64,000 nt of DNA from JACVRW01 sp963812415 (GCA_963812415.1 CAWEVH010000002.1:186001-250000), one strand, 5' to 3'; positions 1 to 9,111 are shown, numbered from the stretch's first letter. Numbers and translations: made by a program. Notes: a model not told the origin generated them from the sequence alone.

Positions 1-1536
1 CGCGTCCGTGCCCTCGAAGTGGAAGTGCTTGCCGGTCTCCTGCTCGATCTCGTGGATCGGGCCCTCGACCCCATGGCCGCCCACGAGGATCGTCGCGACC
101 TTCGGATTCACCCGGATCAGGAACGCGGGCGGCTGGGGCCGCTCGGTCGCGAGGTCGCGCAGCCAGCGATCCACCTCGATCGCCACGGTCTCCTCGGAGA
201 GCACGACGCCCTCGCCGTCGCAGGTCGGGCACGTCTTCGTGAGGATCTCGCGCACGCCGTCGGTCACGTTCTGGCGCGTCATCTCGACCAGCCCGAGCGG
301 CGAGATCTCGACGACGTAGGTCTTCGTGCGGTCCTCGTCGAGCGCCTTGCGGAGCGTCTTCAGCACGGCGTCGCGGTTGCGGGCGCGCGCCATGTCGATG
401 AAGTCGATGACGATGATGCCGCCGATGTCGCGCAGCCGCAGCTGGCGCACGACCTCGTCGGCCGCCTCGAGGTTCGTCCTCGTGATCGTGTCCTCGAGCT
501 TGGCGCCCTTGCCGCGGCCGGTGAACGAGCCCGAGTTGATGTCGATCACGGTCAACGCCTCGGCGTAGTCGATCATCAGGTAGCCGCCGCTCGGCAGGTC
601 GACCCGCCGCTTCAGCACCGACTGGATCGCGTCCTCGACGCCGTAGCGCTCGAACAGCGGCTCGGACGAGTCGTCGTAGAACTCGAGCCGCTCGAGCAGC
701 TCCGGCGCCGTGCGGTTGAAGAACGACTCCAAGCGGTGGTGCTGCTTCTTGTCGTCGACGATCGCCTTCTCGAACTCACCCGAGAAGATGTCGCGCGCGA
801 CGCGCACCGACAGGTCCGCCTCCTGGAAGACCATCTCGGGCGCGGTGGTCTCCTTCGCCCGCTTCTGGAGCACGTCATGCAGCTTGTGCAGGTACTTGAT
901 CTCGCGCTCGAAGTCCTCGCGCGTGGCTCCCTGCGCAGCGGTGCGGACGATCGCGCCGCCCTCACCGAGGTCGGTCTTGCCCGCGGCGCGCCGCAGGCGG
1001 TCGCGCTCCTTGTCCTCGAGGCGGCGCGACACGCCGACCCCGTCGCCCTGGGGCACGTACACGAGGTAGCGCCCGGCGATCGAGAGCTCCATCGACAGGC
1101 GCGGCCCCTTGGTCTTCAGCGGGTCCTTGATCGCCTGGACCACGACCTCCTGGCCGGGTCGCAGGAGCTCGGTGATGCGCTTGCCCTTGCCGGCCTTGCC
1201 GGAGCGGCCCCGGCGCGCCACCTCGACGCCCGGGAAGACCAGGTCGTCGGCGTGCAGGAACCCGTTCTTGTCGAGCCCGATGTCGACGAACGCCGCCTCG
1301 AGCCCGGGCAGGACGTTGTCCACCTTTCCCTTGTAGACGTTCCCGACGATCGATCGGTTGCCCTTGCGCTCGATGTAGAGCTCGGCAACCCGCCAGTCGG
1401 GCTGTTCGTTTGCTTGCTTACGGCCGCGACGCCTCCGGCCGCCCGATGGGGCGGTGTCGGAGGGGGTGCCCTCCGACTCCAGGATCGCGACTCTTGTTTC
1501 GCCACGGTCCACCGTGACGAGTAACAGCTTTCTCAA
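1..1536 (-). CDS. rng: Ribonuclease E/G, 3' end cut by the window edge
   Basis: This is an RNase E/G-family endoribonuclease acting in rRNA maturation and mRNA decay. Only the first 512 codons are present; the reading frame runs open off the left edge. I chose the TTG at 1536 because an in-frame stop lies just upstream and AAGGGAA precedes it at good spacing. The start reads MRKLLLVTVDRGETRVAIL. An S1-like segment follows (IVGNVYKGKVDNVLPGLEAAF). The nuclease core has the aspartate motifs VIDINSGS and IVIDFIDMA, and a zinc-link pair CPTC lies near codon 445. It sits directly downstream of rodA on the same strand, 21 bp away, so it is probably the last gene of the mre operon. Whether it has a C-terminal scaffold tail cannot be seen. 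Confidence 0.93.
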   Translation of the reverse strand, partial: MRKLLLVTVDRGETRVAILESEGTPSDTAPSGGRRRRGRKQANEQPDWRVAELYIERKGNRSIVGNVYKGKVDNVLPGLEAAFVDIGLDKNGFLHADDLVFPGVEVARRGRSGKAGKGKRITELLRPGQEVVVQAIKDPLKTKGPRLSMELSIAGRYLVYVPQGDGVGVSRRLEDKERDRLRRAAGKTDLGEGGAIVRTAAQGATREDFEREIKYLHKLHDVLQKRAKETTAPEMVFQEADLSVRVARDIFSGEFEKAIVDDKKQHHRLESFFNRTAPELLERLEFYDDSSEPLFERYGVEDAIQSVLKRRVDLPSGGYLMIDYAEALTVIDINSGSFTGRGKGAKLEDTITRTNLEAADEVVRQLRLRDIGGIIVIDFIDMARARNRDAVLKTLRKALDEDRTKTYVVEISPLGLVEMTRQNVTDGVREILTKTCPTCDGEGVVLSEETVAIEVDRWLRDLATERPQPPAFLIRVNPKVATILVGGHGVEGPIHEIEQETGKHFHFEGTDA

Positions 1537-1557
1537 GAAGTATTCCCTTCATGTTCG

Positions 1558-2733
1558 TCATAGGCCCTTGCTTGCAGCCAGTTCGCGCGCCTGCGCGTGG
1601 ATCGACTGCAAGACGCCTATCGCCATCAATGTCGTCAACACCGACGAGCCGCCATAGCTCATGAGCGGCAGGGGGATGCCGGTGATGGGCATGATCCCGA
1701 GGGTCATGCCCACGTTGACGAAGACTTGGAACATAAGCATGGCAGTTATGCCCCCGGCGACCAGTGCGCCGTAGAAGTTCTTCGACATCGTGAGTACTCG
1801 CAGCGCCCTCCAGATGAGGAGAGCGAACAGGGACAGCACGAGCGCCGCCCCCACGAAACCGAACTCCTCGCCGACCACCGAGAAGATGAAGTCGGTGTGG
1901 TGCTCGGGCAAGAAATCGAGCCGCGTCTGCGTGGCCTCGTCGCCGCGGCCGGTCTTGCCCCCGGCCCCGATCGCGGTCAGCGACTGGTTGATCTGGTACC
2001 CCTCCGCGCCCGGGTCGGAGGAGGGGTTGAGGAACGCCGTCAGGCGATCCTGCTGGTAGGGCTTCAGCACCTCGACCCCCACCGCCGGGGCCACCACGAG
2101 CGTGGCCACCACGGCGAGCGCCGCCAGGCCCCCGAGCGCGGCGAAATGGGTCCAGGGCGTGCCGGCCACGAACAGCACAGTCACGAGGATCGCCAGGTAC
2201 ACGAGCCCGGAGCCGAGGTCCGGCTGGGCGATCACGAGCATGGCCGGCACCAGGCCCAGCAGCACGATGCGGCTGGTGGTCTCGCGATCGGTGAGACGCC
2301 GCATCCTGTCGACCATGAACGCGGCCAGCGCGACGGCGAGCAGGAGCTTGCCGAGCTCCGACGCCTGGAAGTTGAAGAACGGGAGCTCTATCGCCCGCCG
2401 CGCTCCGCGCGCCGAGAAGCCGAGCGCGTACACGAGCAGGATCGAAGCGATCAGGAACGTGTAGATGCCGAGCTTCCACTCCCTGAGGCGCGAGTAGTCG
2501 AAGCGCGCGATCAGGAACATCAGCACGAGGCCCACGCCCGCATACGCGAGCTGCCGGTAGACGAAGTAGTTGGGGCTCCCCGCCACGTCGTCCTGGGTGG
2601 CGGTCGAGATTGTGTAGATGCTGGCGGCGATGATCCCGAACGTCGCGAGCAGCATCAGCGGGTCGAGCCGCAGGATGCGCACGACGCTCGACTCGCGGAA
2701 GCCCTGCACGGGTGAGGAGGCGGAGGCCTGCAT
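1558..2733 (-). CDS. rodA: RodA, SEDS-family peptidoglycan polymerase
   Basis: The 391-residue polytopic membrane protein belongs to the SEDS family (RodA/FtsW/SpoVE), the glycosyltransferase that polymerises lipid II in the elongasome together with PBP2. Visible family marks are FNFQASELGK near residue 140, the extracellular loop around GYQINQSLTAIGAGG, the motif LPEHHTDFIFSVVGEEFGF, and the C-terminal ITGIPLPLMSYGGSS. The ATG at 2733 overlaps the stop of the PBP2 gene by one base, so the two are translationally coupled. RodA rather than FtsW is favoured because the gene lies in the mreBCD-mrdA cluster. Confidence 0.95.
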   Translation of the reverse strand: MQASASSPVQGFRESSVVRILRLDPLMLLATFGIIAASIYTISTATQDDVAGSPNYFVYRQLAYAGVGLVLMFLIARFDYSRLREWKLGIYTFLIASILLVYALGFSARGARRAIELPFFNFQASELGKLLLAVALAAFMVDRMRRLTDRETTSRIVLLGLVPAMLVIAQPDLGSGLVYLAILVTVLFVAGTPWTHFAALGGLAALAVVATLVVAPAVGVEVLKPYQQDRLTAFLNPSSDPGAEGYQINQSLTAIGAGGKTGRGDEATQTRLDFLPEHHTDFIFSVVGEEFGFVGAALVLSLFALLIWRALRVLTMSKNFYGALVAGGITAMLMFQVFVNVGMTLGIMPITGIPLPLMSYGGSSVLTTLMAIGVLQSIHAQARELAASKGL

Positions 2734-4652
2734 CAGTCGGGGGCGCTCCCGCCCGCCACGAGCTGGTCCTCGTTCAGGTTGAACAGCTCGGCCAGGATCA
2801 GCCGTGCCATGGGCGCCGCGGTGTCGGCCCCGAAGCCGCCCGCCTCGTCGGTGACCGCCACCACGTACTTCGGGTCCGGGTAGGGCGCGAGCGCCACGTA
2901 CCAGGACTGGTCGGCCCGCCCGGCCCCCTTCTCGGCCGTGCCGGTCTTGCCGGCGATCGGGATCGGGAAGCCCTCGAAGACCGGCGTCGAGGTGCCGCCC
3001 GGCTCGTTGGCCGCGGCGAACAGGCCGTCGAGTATGGCCTGCCGGTCGCCCTCCTCGATGTCGAGCCTGCGTGCCGTGGGGGCCTCGAGCTGCTGGAGCG
3101 CCCGGCCCAAGGAGTCCTCGATCCGAAGCCCGAGGCGCGGGCGCAGCACGCGGCCGCCGTTCGCGATCGCCGCGTAGGCCACCGCCATCTGGAGTGGGTT
3201 GGCGCGCAGGTCGCCCTGCCCGACGGACAGGTTGATGTTGTCGCCCACCGACCAGGGCCGGTCGACACCGCCGCAGGTGGTGAGCACCTCCGTGGGCGAA
3301 GGCTTCTCGCGCTCGACGCAGCGCGTGAACTTGCGGAACTCGCGGTCGCGCCAGCGCGGTGTCGGCACGAAGCCGGGCAGCTCCTCTGGCAGGTCGATGC
3401 CGGTCTCGCGCCCCACGCCGAGACGCCGCGCCCAGCGCTGGAGCAGGTCGGTGCCGTTCATATCGCGGCCGAGCGTGTAGAAGAAGACGTCGCTCGAGAC
3501 GGTGAGCGCCTGGCGCAGGGCGATCGGGCCGTGCACGGCGTCGCCGGCGTTCTTGAACGTCACGTCGCCGACGGTGATCGAGCCGCCGTCGTTGATGATC
3601 TCGTCCGGGGTAAGCACGCCGCCCTCGAGCGCCGCCGTGGCGGTCACGAGCTTGAACGTCGAGCCGGTGGGGTAGCCGCCCTGCACCGCGCGGTTGTAGA
3701 GCGGCTTGCCGAACTCCTCCGCGGACAGCCGGTTGAAGGTCTTCTGCGAGAACGGCCGCGTGAAGATGTTCGCGTCGAACGAGGGCTCCGAGCCGAGCGC
3801 GAGCACCTCGCCGTTGCGCACGTTCATCACCGCGAACGCGCCCGCGCCGGTGCCGCCCGCGAGCGCGCGCTGGCCGGTCTGCTGCACGTCGAGGTCGACA
3901 GCCAGGCGCAGCTGGCGGCCCTGCACGGGCTCCTCGCGCTTGAGCGTCGCTGTGAGGTTGCCGAGCGCGTCGACCTCCACGCGGGCGGCGCCGTTTCGGC
4001 CGCGCAGGAAGCGGTCGTACTGGGACTCGATGCCCGACTGGCCGATGCGGTCGCCCCGCTCGACGCCGTTGTAGCGCTCGTCGTCGAGCTGCGGCTCGGT
4101 GATCTCGCCGACCGACCCGAACAGGTGCGCGCCCACCTCGCCGTGCGGGTACTTGCGCAGGAACACCCGCTCCACGTCCACGCCGGGGAACTGGTCCTGC
4201 CGCTCGAGCAGCCAGGCCACAATCGGCTCGGACACGTCCTGCTTGACGATCGCCGAGGAGAACGGCAGCGCGTTCAGCTGGCGCTCCACGCGCCGCGCGA
4301 CCACCCGCCGGCGCATTCGCAGCGCCTTCGAGAGCCGGTCGTAGAGCTCGGCGCGCGCGCCCTCGTCCTCGGGGAGCTTGTCCGGCCGGGCGACGATCGC
4401 GTAGCCGGTGCGGTTGTCCACGAGGGTGGCGCCGTCGCGGTCGACGATCTCGCCGCGCGGTGCCTGCACCTTGATCTCCCGCACGCGGTTCTGGTTGGCC
4501 TCGGCGCGGTAGGTGTCGCCCGAGAGCACCTGGAGGTACCAGAGCCGGAAGAAGATGATCGCGAAGAAGAGCAGGGCCACGCCGCCGAGCACCGCCACGC
4601 GAAACGCGAGCTGCGGGGTGAGGGTCGGGCGCCGCTCGTTGTCGAGGTACAT
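2733..4652 (-). CDS. mrdA: Penicillin-binding protein 2 (elongasome transpeptidase)
   Basis: This 639-residue class B penicillin-binding protein crosslinks peptidoglycan during side-wall growth. After a short cytoplasmic start (MYLDNERRPT) there is one membrane anchor at about residues 17-40, then the PBP dimerisation region, including the APRGEIVDRDG motif at about 64-74. The transpeptidase domain has active-site STFK at 331-334, SSD at 386-388 and KTGT at 569-572. The ATG overlaps the TGA of mreD (TGATG). The open frame extends 169 codons further upstream, but that part is antisense-like arginine-rich shadow of mreD, and the conserved N-terminus begins at this ATG. It pairs with RodA. Confidence 0.95.
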   Translation of the reverse strand: MYLDNERRPTLTPQLAFRVAVLGGVALLFFAIIFFRLWYLQVLSGDTYRAEANQNRVREIKVQAPRGEIVDRDGATLVDNRTGYAIVARPDKLPEDEGARAELYDRLSKALRMRRRVVARRVERQLNALPFSSAIVKQDVSEPIVAWLLERQDQFPGVDVERVFLRKYPHGEVGAHLFGSVGEITEPQLDDERYNGVERGDRIGQSGIESQYDRFLRGRNGAARVEVDALGNLTATLKREEPVQGRQLRLAVDLDVQQTGQRALAGGTGAGAFAVMNVRNGEVLALGSEPSFDANIFTRPFSQKTFNRLSAEEFGKPLYNRAVQGGYPTGSTFKLVTATAALEGGVLTPDEIINDGGSITVGDVTFKNAGDAVHGPIALRQALTVSSDVFFYTLGRDMNGTDLLQRWARRLGVGRETGIDLPEELPGFVPTPRWRDREFRKFTRCVEREKPSPTEVLTTCGGVDRPWSVGDNINLSVGQGDLRANPLQMAVAYAAIANGGRVLRPRLGLRIEDSLGRALQQLEAPTARRLDIEEGDRQAILDGLFAAANEPGGTSTPVFEGFPIPIAGKTGTAEKGAGRADQSWYVALAPYPDPKYVVAVTDEAGGFGADTAAPMARLILAELFNLNEDQLVAGGSAPD

Positions 4653-5230
4653 CAGACCTCGAGCCCTCGCAGCCCCAGTGGGCCGGTCTCGCGCGGGGCC
4701 TGGCGCCGCCGATGGACCTCGAACGGGTCGACGACCAGCACCGGGCGCAGCAGCCTGCGCACGACCGCGAAGACCGGGAACGCCACCGCGGTGCCCAGGA
4801 GGGTGGTCACGACCATGTCCCGGACCACCAGCGGGCTCACGCTGGCGCCGACGTCGAGCATGAACGACACCGCGGCGAAGGCGGTCACCCACGCGGCGGT
4901 GGCGAGCCCGCCCACCGCGATCGGCAGCAGGCCATGGCTCGGGTCGCGCACCTCGCGGAAGCGTCCGACGCCGTACCCCACGGCGGTGAGCACGAGCGAG
5001 GAGGCCCCCATCGTTGCGCCGCTCAGGAGGTCGAGCAGGAAGCCGGCGGCGAAACCGGTGGCCGTGCCCGGAACCGAACCGGCGTAGTAGGCCACGGCCG
5101 CCACGGCGAGCACCACCAGGTCGACATGGCCGCCGAGGATGCCGAGCTGGCTGAGCCACGAGAGCTGGAGAACCACCGCCACGAGCAGCAGGAGTCCGAC
5201 GCGCGCGAACGAGCCGATGCCGGGCCTCAC
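4652..5230 (-). CDS. mreD: MreD, rod shape-determining membrane protein
   Basis: The 192-residue protein has five or six hydrophobic segments and the family pattern of a short N-terminus, a first helix with ALVLQLSWLSQL-like composition, and a GFAAGFLLDLLSG motif near residues 60-70. MreD links MreC to the rest of the elongation complex at the membrane. It overlaps mreC by four bases and mrdA by one base. MreD is poorly conserved in sequence, so the call rests on hydrophobicity, length and position between mreC and mrdA. Confidence 0.9.
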   Translation of the reverse strand: MRPGIGSFARVGLLLLVAVVLQLSWLSQLGILGGHVDLVVLAVAAVAYYAGSVPGTATGFAAGFLLDLLSGATMGASSLVLTAVGYGVGRFREVRDPSHGLLPIAVGGLATAAWVTAFAAVSFMLDVGASVSPLVVRDMVVTTLLGTAVAFPVFAVVRRLLRPVLVVDPFEVHRRRQAPRETGPLGLRGLEV

Positions 5231-6141
5231 GGCGACATCACCTCGGCGGTCTGCGCGCCCGCGGGCCTCCTGGTGAGCACCTGGACGATGTCGATCTGCT
5301 TGAGGTCCGCGAACGGGCGGATGTGCACGCGCTGGTAGATCTCGACCTCGTCGAGGTCGGCCTCCGTGACCCGCCCGATCGGGATCCCGCGCGGGAACAG
5401 CGACTCGCCGTCGGCGGTCTTGAAGCCGGAGGTCACGACGGTGGTGTTCTCGGTCACCCGCCGGCCGCCCTCCACGAAGTCGAGGAGCAGGTCACGCGGG
5501 TCGCCGACCTCCGGCCGGACGACGCCCGAGGCGCCGGCGGGCATCACCTGCGCGCCGACCCCGATCGAGGCGTCGGTGATCAGGGTGACCTCGGCGTTCC
5601 CGCCCGTGACGCTCGTGATCTTGCCCGCCAGGCCGCCCGCCTCGTCCTCGATGTCGCCGCTCGATGCGATCACCGGCTGGTCGATCCTCACGCCGTCGCT
5701 CGAGCCCTTGTCGATCTTGATCTTCGAGTACCAGACGGTCGGAGAGCGAGCGATCACCCGTGCCGTCACGGGCTCGGTCCCCTGCGGGAAGCCCTCCTCC
5801 TTCTGGAGCCCGACGAGCCCCTTGAGCTGGGCCACGTCGCGCTCGGCGGTCTGCGAGCGGGCGAGCTGGGAGCGAAGCCGGGCGACCTCCTTGCGCAGCT
5901 CCTCGTTCTGGTCCTTGGCGTCGACCGTGTCGCCCGCCCAGCCGAACAGGTCGCGGATCGGCTTGAGCGCCCGGCTTGCGCCGGTCTCGACCGGGGCGAA
6001 TGTCTCCTGGGCTCCGCGCTGGAAGGCGTGGAAGAAGCCGCCCTGCGACTCGCCGAAGTACGCGGTCAGGATCGCGATCGACAGGGCGACGAAGACGGCG
6101 AGCGCCGCCCGCCGCCTGCGGATCACCTTCCTGTCGTGCAT
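5227..6141 (-). CDS. mreC: MreC, rod shape-determining protein
   Basis: The 304-residue protein has one N-terminal membrane segment at about residues 14-28. A coiled-coil heptad region follows around 75-110 (EELRKEVARLRSQLARSQ), and then the periplasmic-type double beta-barrel MreC domain at about 120-290. That domain includes ARVIARSPTVWYSKIKIDKG and the terminal FPRGIPIGRV segment. MreC forms filaments that organise PBP2 and RodA outside the membrane. It lies 31 bp downstream of mreB and overlaps mreD by four bases. Confidence 0.95.
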   Translation of the reverse strand: MHDRKVIRRRRAALAVFVALSIAILTAYFGESQGGFFHAFQRGAQETFAPVETGASRALKPIRDLFGWAGDTVDAKDQNEELRKEVARLRSQLARSQTAERDVAQLKGLVGLQKEEGFPQGTEPVTARVIARSPTVWYSKIKIDKGSSDGVRIDQPVIASSGDIEDEAGGLAGKITSVTGGNAEVTLITDASIGVGAQVMPAGASGVVRPEVGDPRDLLLDFVEGGRRVTENTTVVTSGFKTADGESLFPRGIPIGRVTEADLDEVEIYQRVHIRPFADLKQIDIVQVLTRRPAGAQTAEVMSP

Positions 6142-6172
6142 GAGCTAGGCCATCGAAGCCGGCCCTGCGGCG

Positions 6173-7219
6173 TTACCGCCGCCGGCTCGTTCGGGAATTC
6201 TTGTTGCTGCGGTGGATGGCCTCGAACTCCTCGAGGCTGCGGCCAGATCCCACGGCCACGCACGTGAGCGGGGACTCGGCCAGGTGCGCCGGCATCTGCG
6301 TCTCGTCGCGCAGGCGCTCGTCGAGCCCCTGAAGCAGGGCGCCGCCGCCGGCGAGCATGATGCCCCGGTCCATGATGTCGCTCGCGAGCTCCGGCGGGGT
6401 GCGGTCGAGCGTCTCCTTGACCGCATCGATGATCGCCTGCAGCGGCTCCTCGAGCGCCATCCTCACCTCCTCGCTGGTGAGCACGATCGTCTTCGGCAGC
6501 CCGGACACCAGATCGCGCCCGCGGATCTCCGCCTGCACCTCCTCGTCGAGCGGGAACGCCGAGCCGATCTCGAGCTTGACCTCCTCGGCCGTCTGCTGAC
6601 CGATCATCAGCTTGTACTCGCGCTTGACGTAGTTGATGATCGCCTCGTCCTGCTCGTCGCCGCCGATGCGAATCGACTGCGACACCACGATTCCGCCGAG
6701 CGAGATCACCGCAACCTCGCTCGTGCCGCCGCCGATGTCGACGACCATGTTGCCCGTGGGCTCGCCCACCGGCAGCCCGGCGCCGATCGCGGCCGCCATG
6801 GGCTCCTCGATCAGGTACGCCTGGCGCGCTCCGGCGCTCAGGCAGGCCTCCTCCACCGCGCGCTTCTCGACCCCGGTCACGCCGGAGGGCACGCAGACCA
6901 CCACGCGCGGGTGCGCCCAGCGGTTCTGATGGACCTTCTGGATGAAGTGCCGCAGCATCTGCTCGGTCACATCGAAGTCCGCAATCACCCCGTCCTTGAG
7001 CGGACGGATGGCCTGGATCGTGCCCGGCGTGCGACCGAGCATCCGCTTGGCCTCGATCCCGACCGCGTGCACCTCAGCCGTGCGCGAGTCGATCGCCACC
7101 ACCGACGGCTCCGAGAGCACGATCCCGCGGCCACGCACGTAGACGAGCGTGTTGGCGGTCCCGAGGTCGACGGCCATGTCACGGCCGCCCATGCCGGTGA
7201 GGTTGGAGAAAAAGCCCAT
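6173..7219 (-). CDS. mreB: MreB, actin-like cell shape protein
   Basis: The 348-residue bacterial actin polymerises on the inner membrane face and guides side-wall synthesis. The phosphate-binding loop DLGTANTLVYVRGRG comes near the start. DIGGGTSEVAVISLGGIV and the LAGGGALLQGLDERL segment are also present. I chose the ATG at 7219 (MGFFSNLTGMGG) because GAAGG lies five bases upstream. An ATG 18 codons earlier adds only a tryptophan- and proline-rich shadow. It is the first gene of the shape operon, and the roughly 120 bp upstream should hold the operon promoter, although I see no clear consensus there. Confidence 0.96.
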   Translation of the reverse strand: MGFFSNLTGMGGRDMAVDLGTANTLVYVRGRGIVLSEPSVVAIDSRTAEVHAVGIEAKRMLGRTPGTIQAIRPLKDGVIADFDVTEQMLRHFIQKVHQNRWAHPRVVVCVPSGVTGVEKRAVEEACLSAGARQAYLIEEPMAAAIGAGLPVGEPTGNMVVDIGGGTSEVAVISLGGIVVSQSIRIGGDEQDEAIINYVKREYKLMIGQQTAEEVKLEIGSAFPLDEEVQAEIRGRDLVSGLPKTIVLTSEEVRMALEEPLQAIIDAVKETLDRTPPELASDIMDRGIMLAGGGALLQGLDERLRDETQMPAHLAESPLTCVAVGSGRSLEEFEAIHRSNKNSRTSRRR

Positions 7220-7342
7220 TTGCGCCTTCGGAAGGGAGGATAAGCGCCGCGGCGGCCACCAGGGCGGCCACATCCGGCTGTGGACCGGCGCCCCGGTGAG
7301 CGCGGCCGGGGGCGTGCAGTCTAGCGGCCGTGTCCGCGGCGG

Positions 7343-8059
7343 TCAGGCGGGCGCCACCGTGCTTGCACGACTCAGCACGATCTCGGGCACCCGGCAGACC
7401 GGCGAGGTGGACAGCAGGAAGCGCACCGCCTGGCCCACGTCCTCGGGGCGGAGCATCTCGCCCGGCGGGATCGGCGCCCAGGAGTCCACCATCGGCGTGT
7501 CGACGAAGCCCGGGCAGATGGCGGTCACCTGTACGCCGTCGACCTCGAGCTCGCTCTGCACCGCCTGAGAGAGGCCGATCACGCCGGCTTTGCTTGCCGA
7601 GTAGGCCGCCAAGCCCGCCTGGCCCGACTTGCCCGCCATCGAGGCCACGTTCACCACGAGCGCCTTGCCGTGCTCGGCACCGGCCTCGCGCAGGAGGGGG
7701 AGCGCCTCGCGCAGCATCAGCGCCGGTCCGCGCAGGTTCACGTCGAGCTGGAGCTCCACCTCCTCGGGCGCCATGTCCTGGAGGGCGCCGTGCACCTCGA
7801 CTCCCGCGTTGTTCACCAGCACGTCGAGCCGGCCGAAAAGCTCGCGATGCGCCAGCACCAGGGCGTGCACGTGCTCCTCGTCGGACACGTCGGCCGCCAC
7901 GGGCTGGGCGCCGATCTGCGCGGCCGTGTCGCGCAGCCTTTCCACGCCGCGCGCCGAGATCGTGACCCCGTAGCCCTCTTCGATGAGCGCCGCGGCCACG
8001 GCGCGGCCGATCCCGCTCGAGCCGCCGGTCACGAGAGCCGCGCGCTGCACGAGCGGCAA
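7343..8059 (-). CDS. Short-chain dehydrogenase/reductase (classical SDR)
   Basis: The 238-residue Rossmann-fold oxidoreductase has the cofactor motif TGGSSGIG at about residues 11-18, NNAG near 88, a catalytic serine in NVASMAGKSG, and YSASK near 153. The residues after beta-2 (SARGVER) suggest NADP(H), but that is an inference. The substrate is unknown. The frame opens with TTG at 8059 (MPLVQRAALVTGG), and a GTG three codons later is an alternative. No strong ribosome site precedes either. The C-terminus is short for the family and lacks the usual GxxLxVDGG ending. Confidence 0.85.
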   Translation of the reverse strand: MPLVQRAALVTGGSSGIGRAVAAALIEEGYGVTISARGVERLRDTAAQIGAQPVAADVSDEEHVHALVLAHRELFGRLDVLVNNAGVEVHGALQDMAPEEVELQLDVNLRGPALMLREALPLLREAGAEHGKALVVNVASMAGKSGQAGLAAYSASKAGVIGLSQAVQSELEVDGVQVTAICPGFVDTPMVDSWAPIPPGEMLRPEDVGQAVRFLLSTSPVCRVPEIVLSRASTVAPA

Positions 8060-8124
8060 TCTACGTCACGCGCCTGAAGAGGCCACGGCACGCACGGGTA
8101 CGCGAAGACCGTGGTTGTATCCAT
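8029..8124 (-). CDS. Possible 31-residue leader or small ORF before the SDR gene
   Basis: An ATG at 8124 is preceded by a near-perfect ribosome site (AGGAGG, six bases upstream). It encodes 31 residues beginning MDTTTVFAYPCVPW, with three cysteines in the C-terminal half. It overlaps the SDR start by 31 bases in another frame. It could be a leader peptide that couples translation into the SDR gene, or a chance ORF. No family is recognised; the call rests on the ribosome site alone. Confidence 0.28.
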   Translation of the reverse strand: MDTTTVFAYPCVPWPLQARDVDCRSCSARLS

Positions 8125-8157
8125 CCTGTCCTCCTCGTGGCTGCCGGGTGCCGTGTG

Positions 8158-8707
8158 CTACGGGTGGAGGAGGCCGGGCGCCAGGCGCAGCAGCGCCGGC
8201 ACCGGGAGGCCGACCACGTTCGTGTAGTCGCCGTGGATCGACTCGACCAGTGCCGCTCCCCTCCCCTGGATGGCGTAGCCACCCGCGCGCTCGCGCCATT
8301 CGCGCGTGGCAACGTACCAGTCGACGTCCGCATCGGCCAGCGCGCGGAAGCGCACGCTCGTGACCGCCACCTCGCCGCGCTCCTCGCCCCCGGGCGTGCG
8401 CAGCGCGATCGCGGTCATCACCTCGTGGGTGCGGCCGGCGAGGGCGCGCAGCAGCCCCTCCGCCTCGGCGGCGTCGCGCGGCTTGCCGTGCCCGCGCCCG
8501 TCGAGCACCACGGCGGTGTCGGCGGCGAGCACCAGCTCCGCGGCCGGCACGGCGCGAGCCTTGGCGCGGGCGTTCGCCTCGACCAGGGCGCGCGGCTCGC
8601 CGTCGGTCAGCTCCTCGACGTCCGGCACCACCACCCGGAACGGGATCCCCAGCTGCTCGAGGATCGCGCTGCGCTGCGGCGAGCCGAGACGCGAGGATCA
8701 GGCTCAC
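8158..8707 (-). CDS. maf: Maf-family nucleoside triphosphate pyrophosphatase, frame broken near its start
   Basis: Maf proteins hydrolyse non-canonical or excess NTPs (dTTP/UTP-type house-cleaning). Conserved parts are VVVPDVEEL, EANARAKARA, LAADTAVVLDGRG and GRGAALVESIHGDYTNVVGLP. The GTG at 8707 overlaps the ndk stop (GTGA) and reads MSLILAS. The frame then breaks, and one extra base near 8688 must be skipped to continue as GSPQRSAILEQLGIPF, the normal Maf start. Corrected length is 182 residues, as expected for the family. The intact downstream frame alone would begin late, at a GTG near 8634, and lose the active-site start. A sequencing error is more likely than a true mutation, because ndk next door shows the same fault. 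Confidence 0.85.
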
Positions 8708-9111
8708 AGCTCCGGGAAGAAGAGCGCGATCTCGCGCGCGGCGGACTCGGGGGAGTCGGAGCCGTGTACGAGGTTGGTCTGGACCTCGAGGCGCGAAGTC
8801 GCCGCGGATCGAGCCGGGCGACCGACTCGAGCGGGTTGGTTGCCCCGATCACCTGGCGCGCCGCGGCCACGGCCTCGTAGCCCTCGAACACGAAGCGCCA
8901 CCAGCGGGCCGCCGGTGATGAACTCGACAAGCTCGCCGAAGAACGGCTTCTCGCGGTGCTCGTCGTAGTGCTGCTCGGCGAGCTCGCGCTCGACCGTCAT
9001 GTGCTTCAGCGGCCACGATCCGAGGCCCTTGCGCTCGAAGCGGGCGATGATCTCGCCGGTCAGCCCGCGCTCGAATGCGTCCGGCTTCACCAGGATCAGG
9101 GTGCGGTCCAT
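8704..9111 (-). CDS. ndk: Nucleoside diphosphate kinase with several compensating indels
   Basis: Ndk transfers the terminal phosphate between nucleoside di- and triphosphates. The ends are clear: MDRTLILVKPDAFERGLTGE at the start and EVQTNLVHGSDSPESAAREIALFFPEL at the end, the latter with the family SDS motif near the catalytic region. The middle is out of frame. One extra base near 8894 hides VFEGYEAV and ARQVIGATNPLES, and extra bases near 8821 and 8792 restore the frame by the end. A minus-one/plus-one pair near 9010-9022 turns an expected RIVALKHM into GSWPLKHM. The net frame stays open, so the listed protein looks intact but is partly nonsense. The catalytic histidine region (NLVHGSDS) is in frame. 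It overlaps maf by four bases. Confidence 0.88.
   Translation of the reverse strand: MDRTLILVKPDAFERGLTGEIIARFERKGLGSWPLKHMTVERELAEQHYDEHREKPFFGELVEFITGGPLVALRVRGLRGRGRGAPGDRGNQPARVGRPARSAATSRLEVQTNLVHGSDSPESAAREIALFFPEL

Noticed and set aside
2733..5159. 808-residue form of PBP2
   Set aside because: The first 169 codons are arginine-rich shadow of mreD; the conserved N-terminus starts at ATG 4652.
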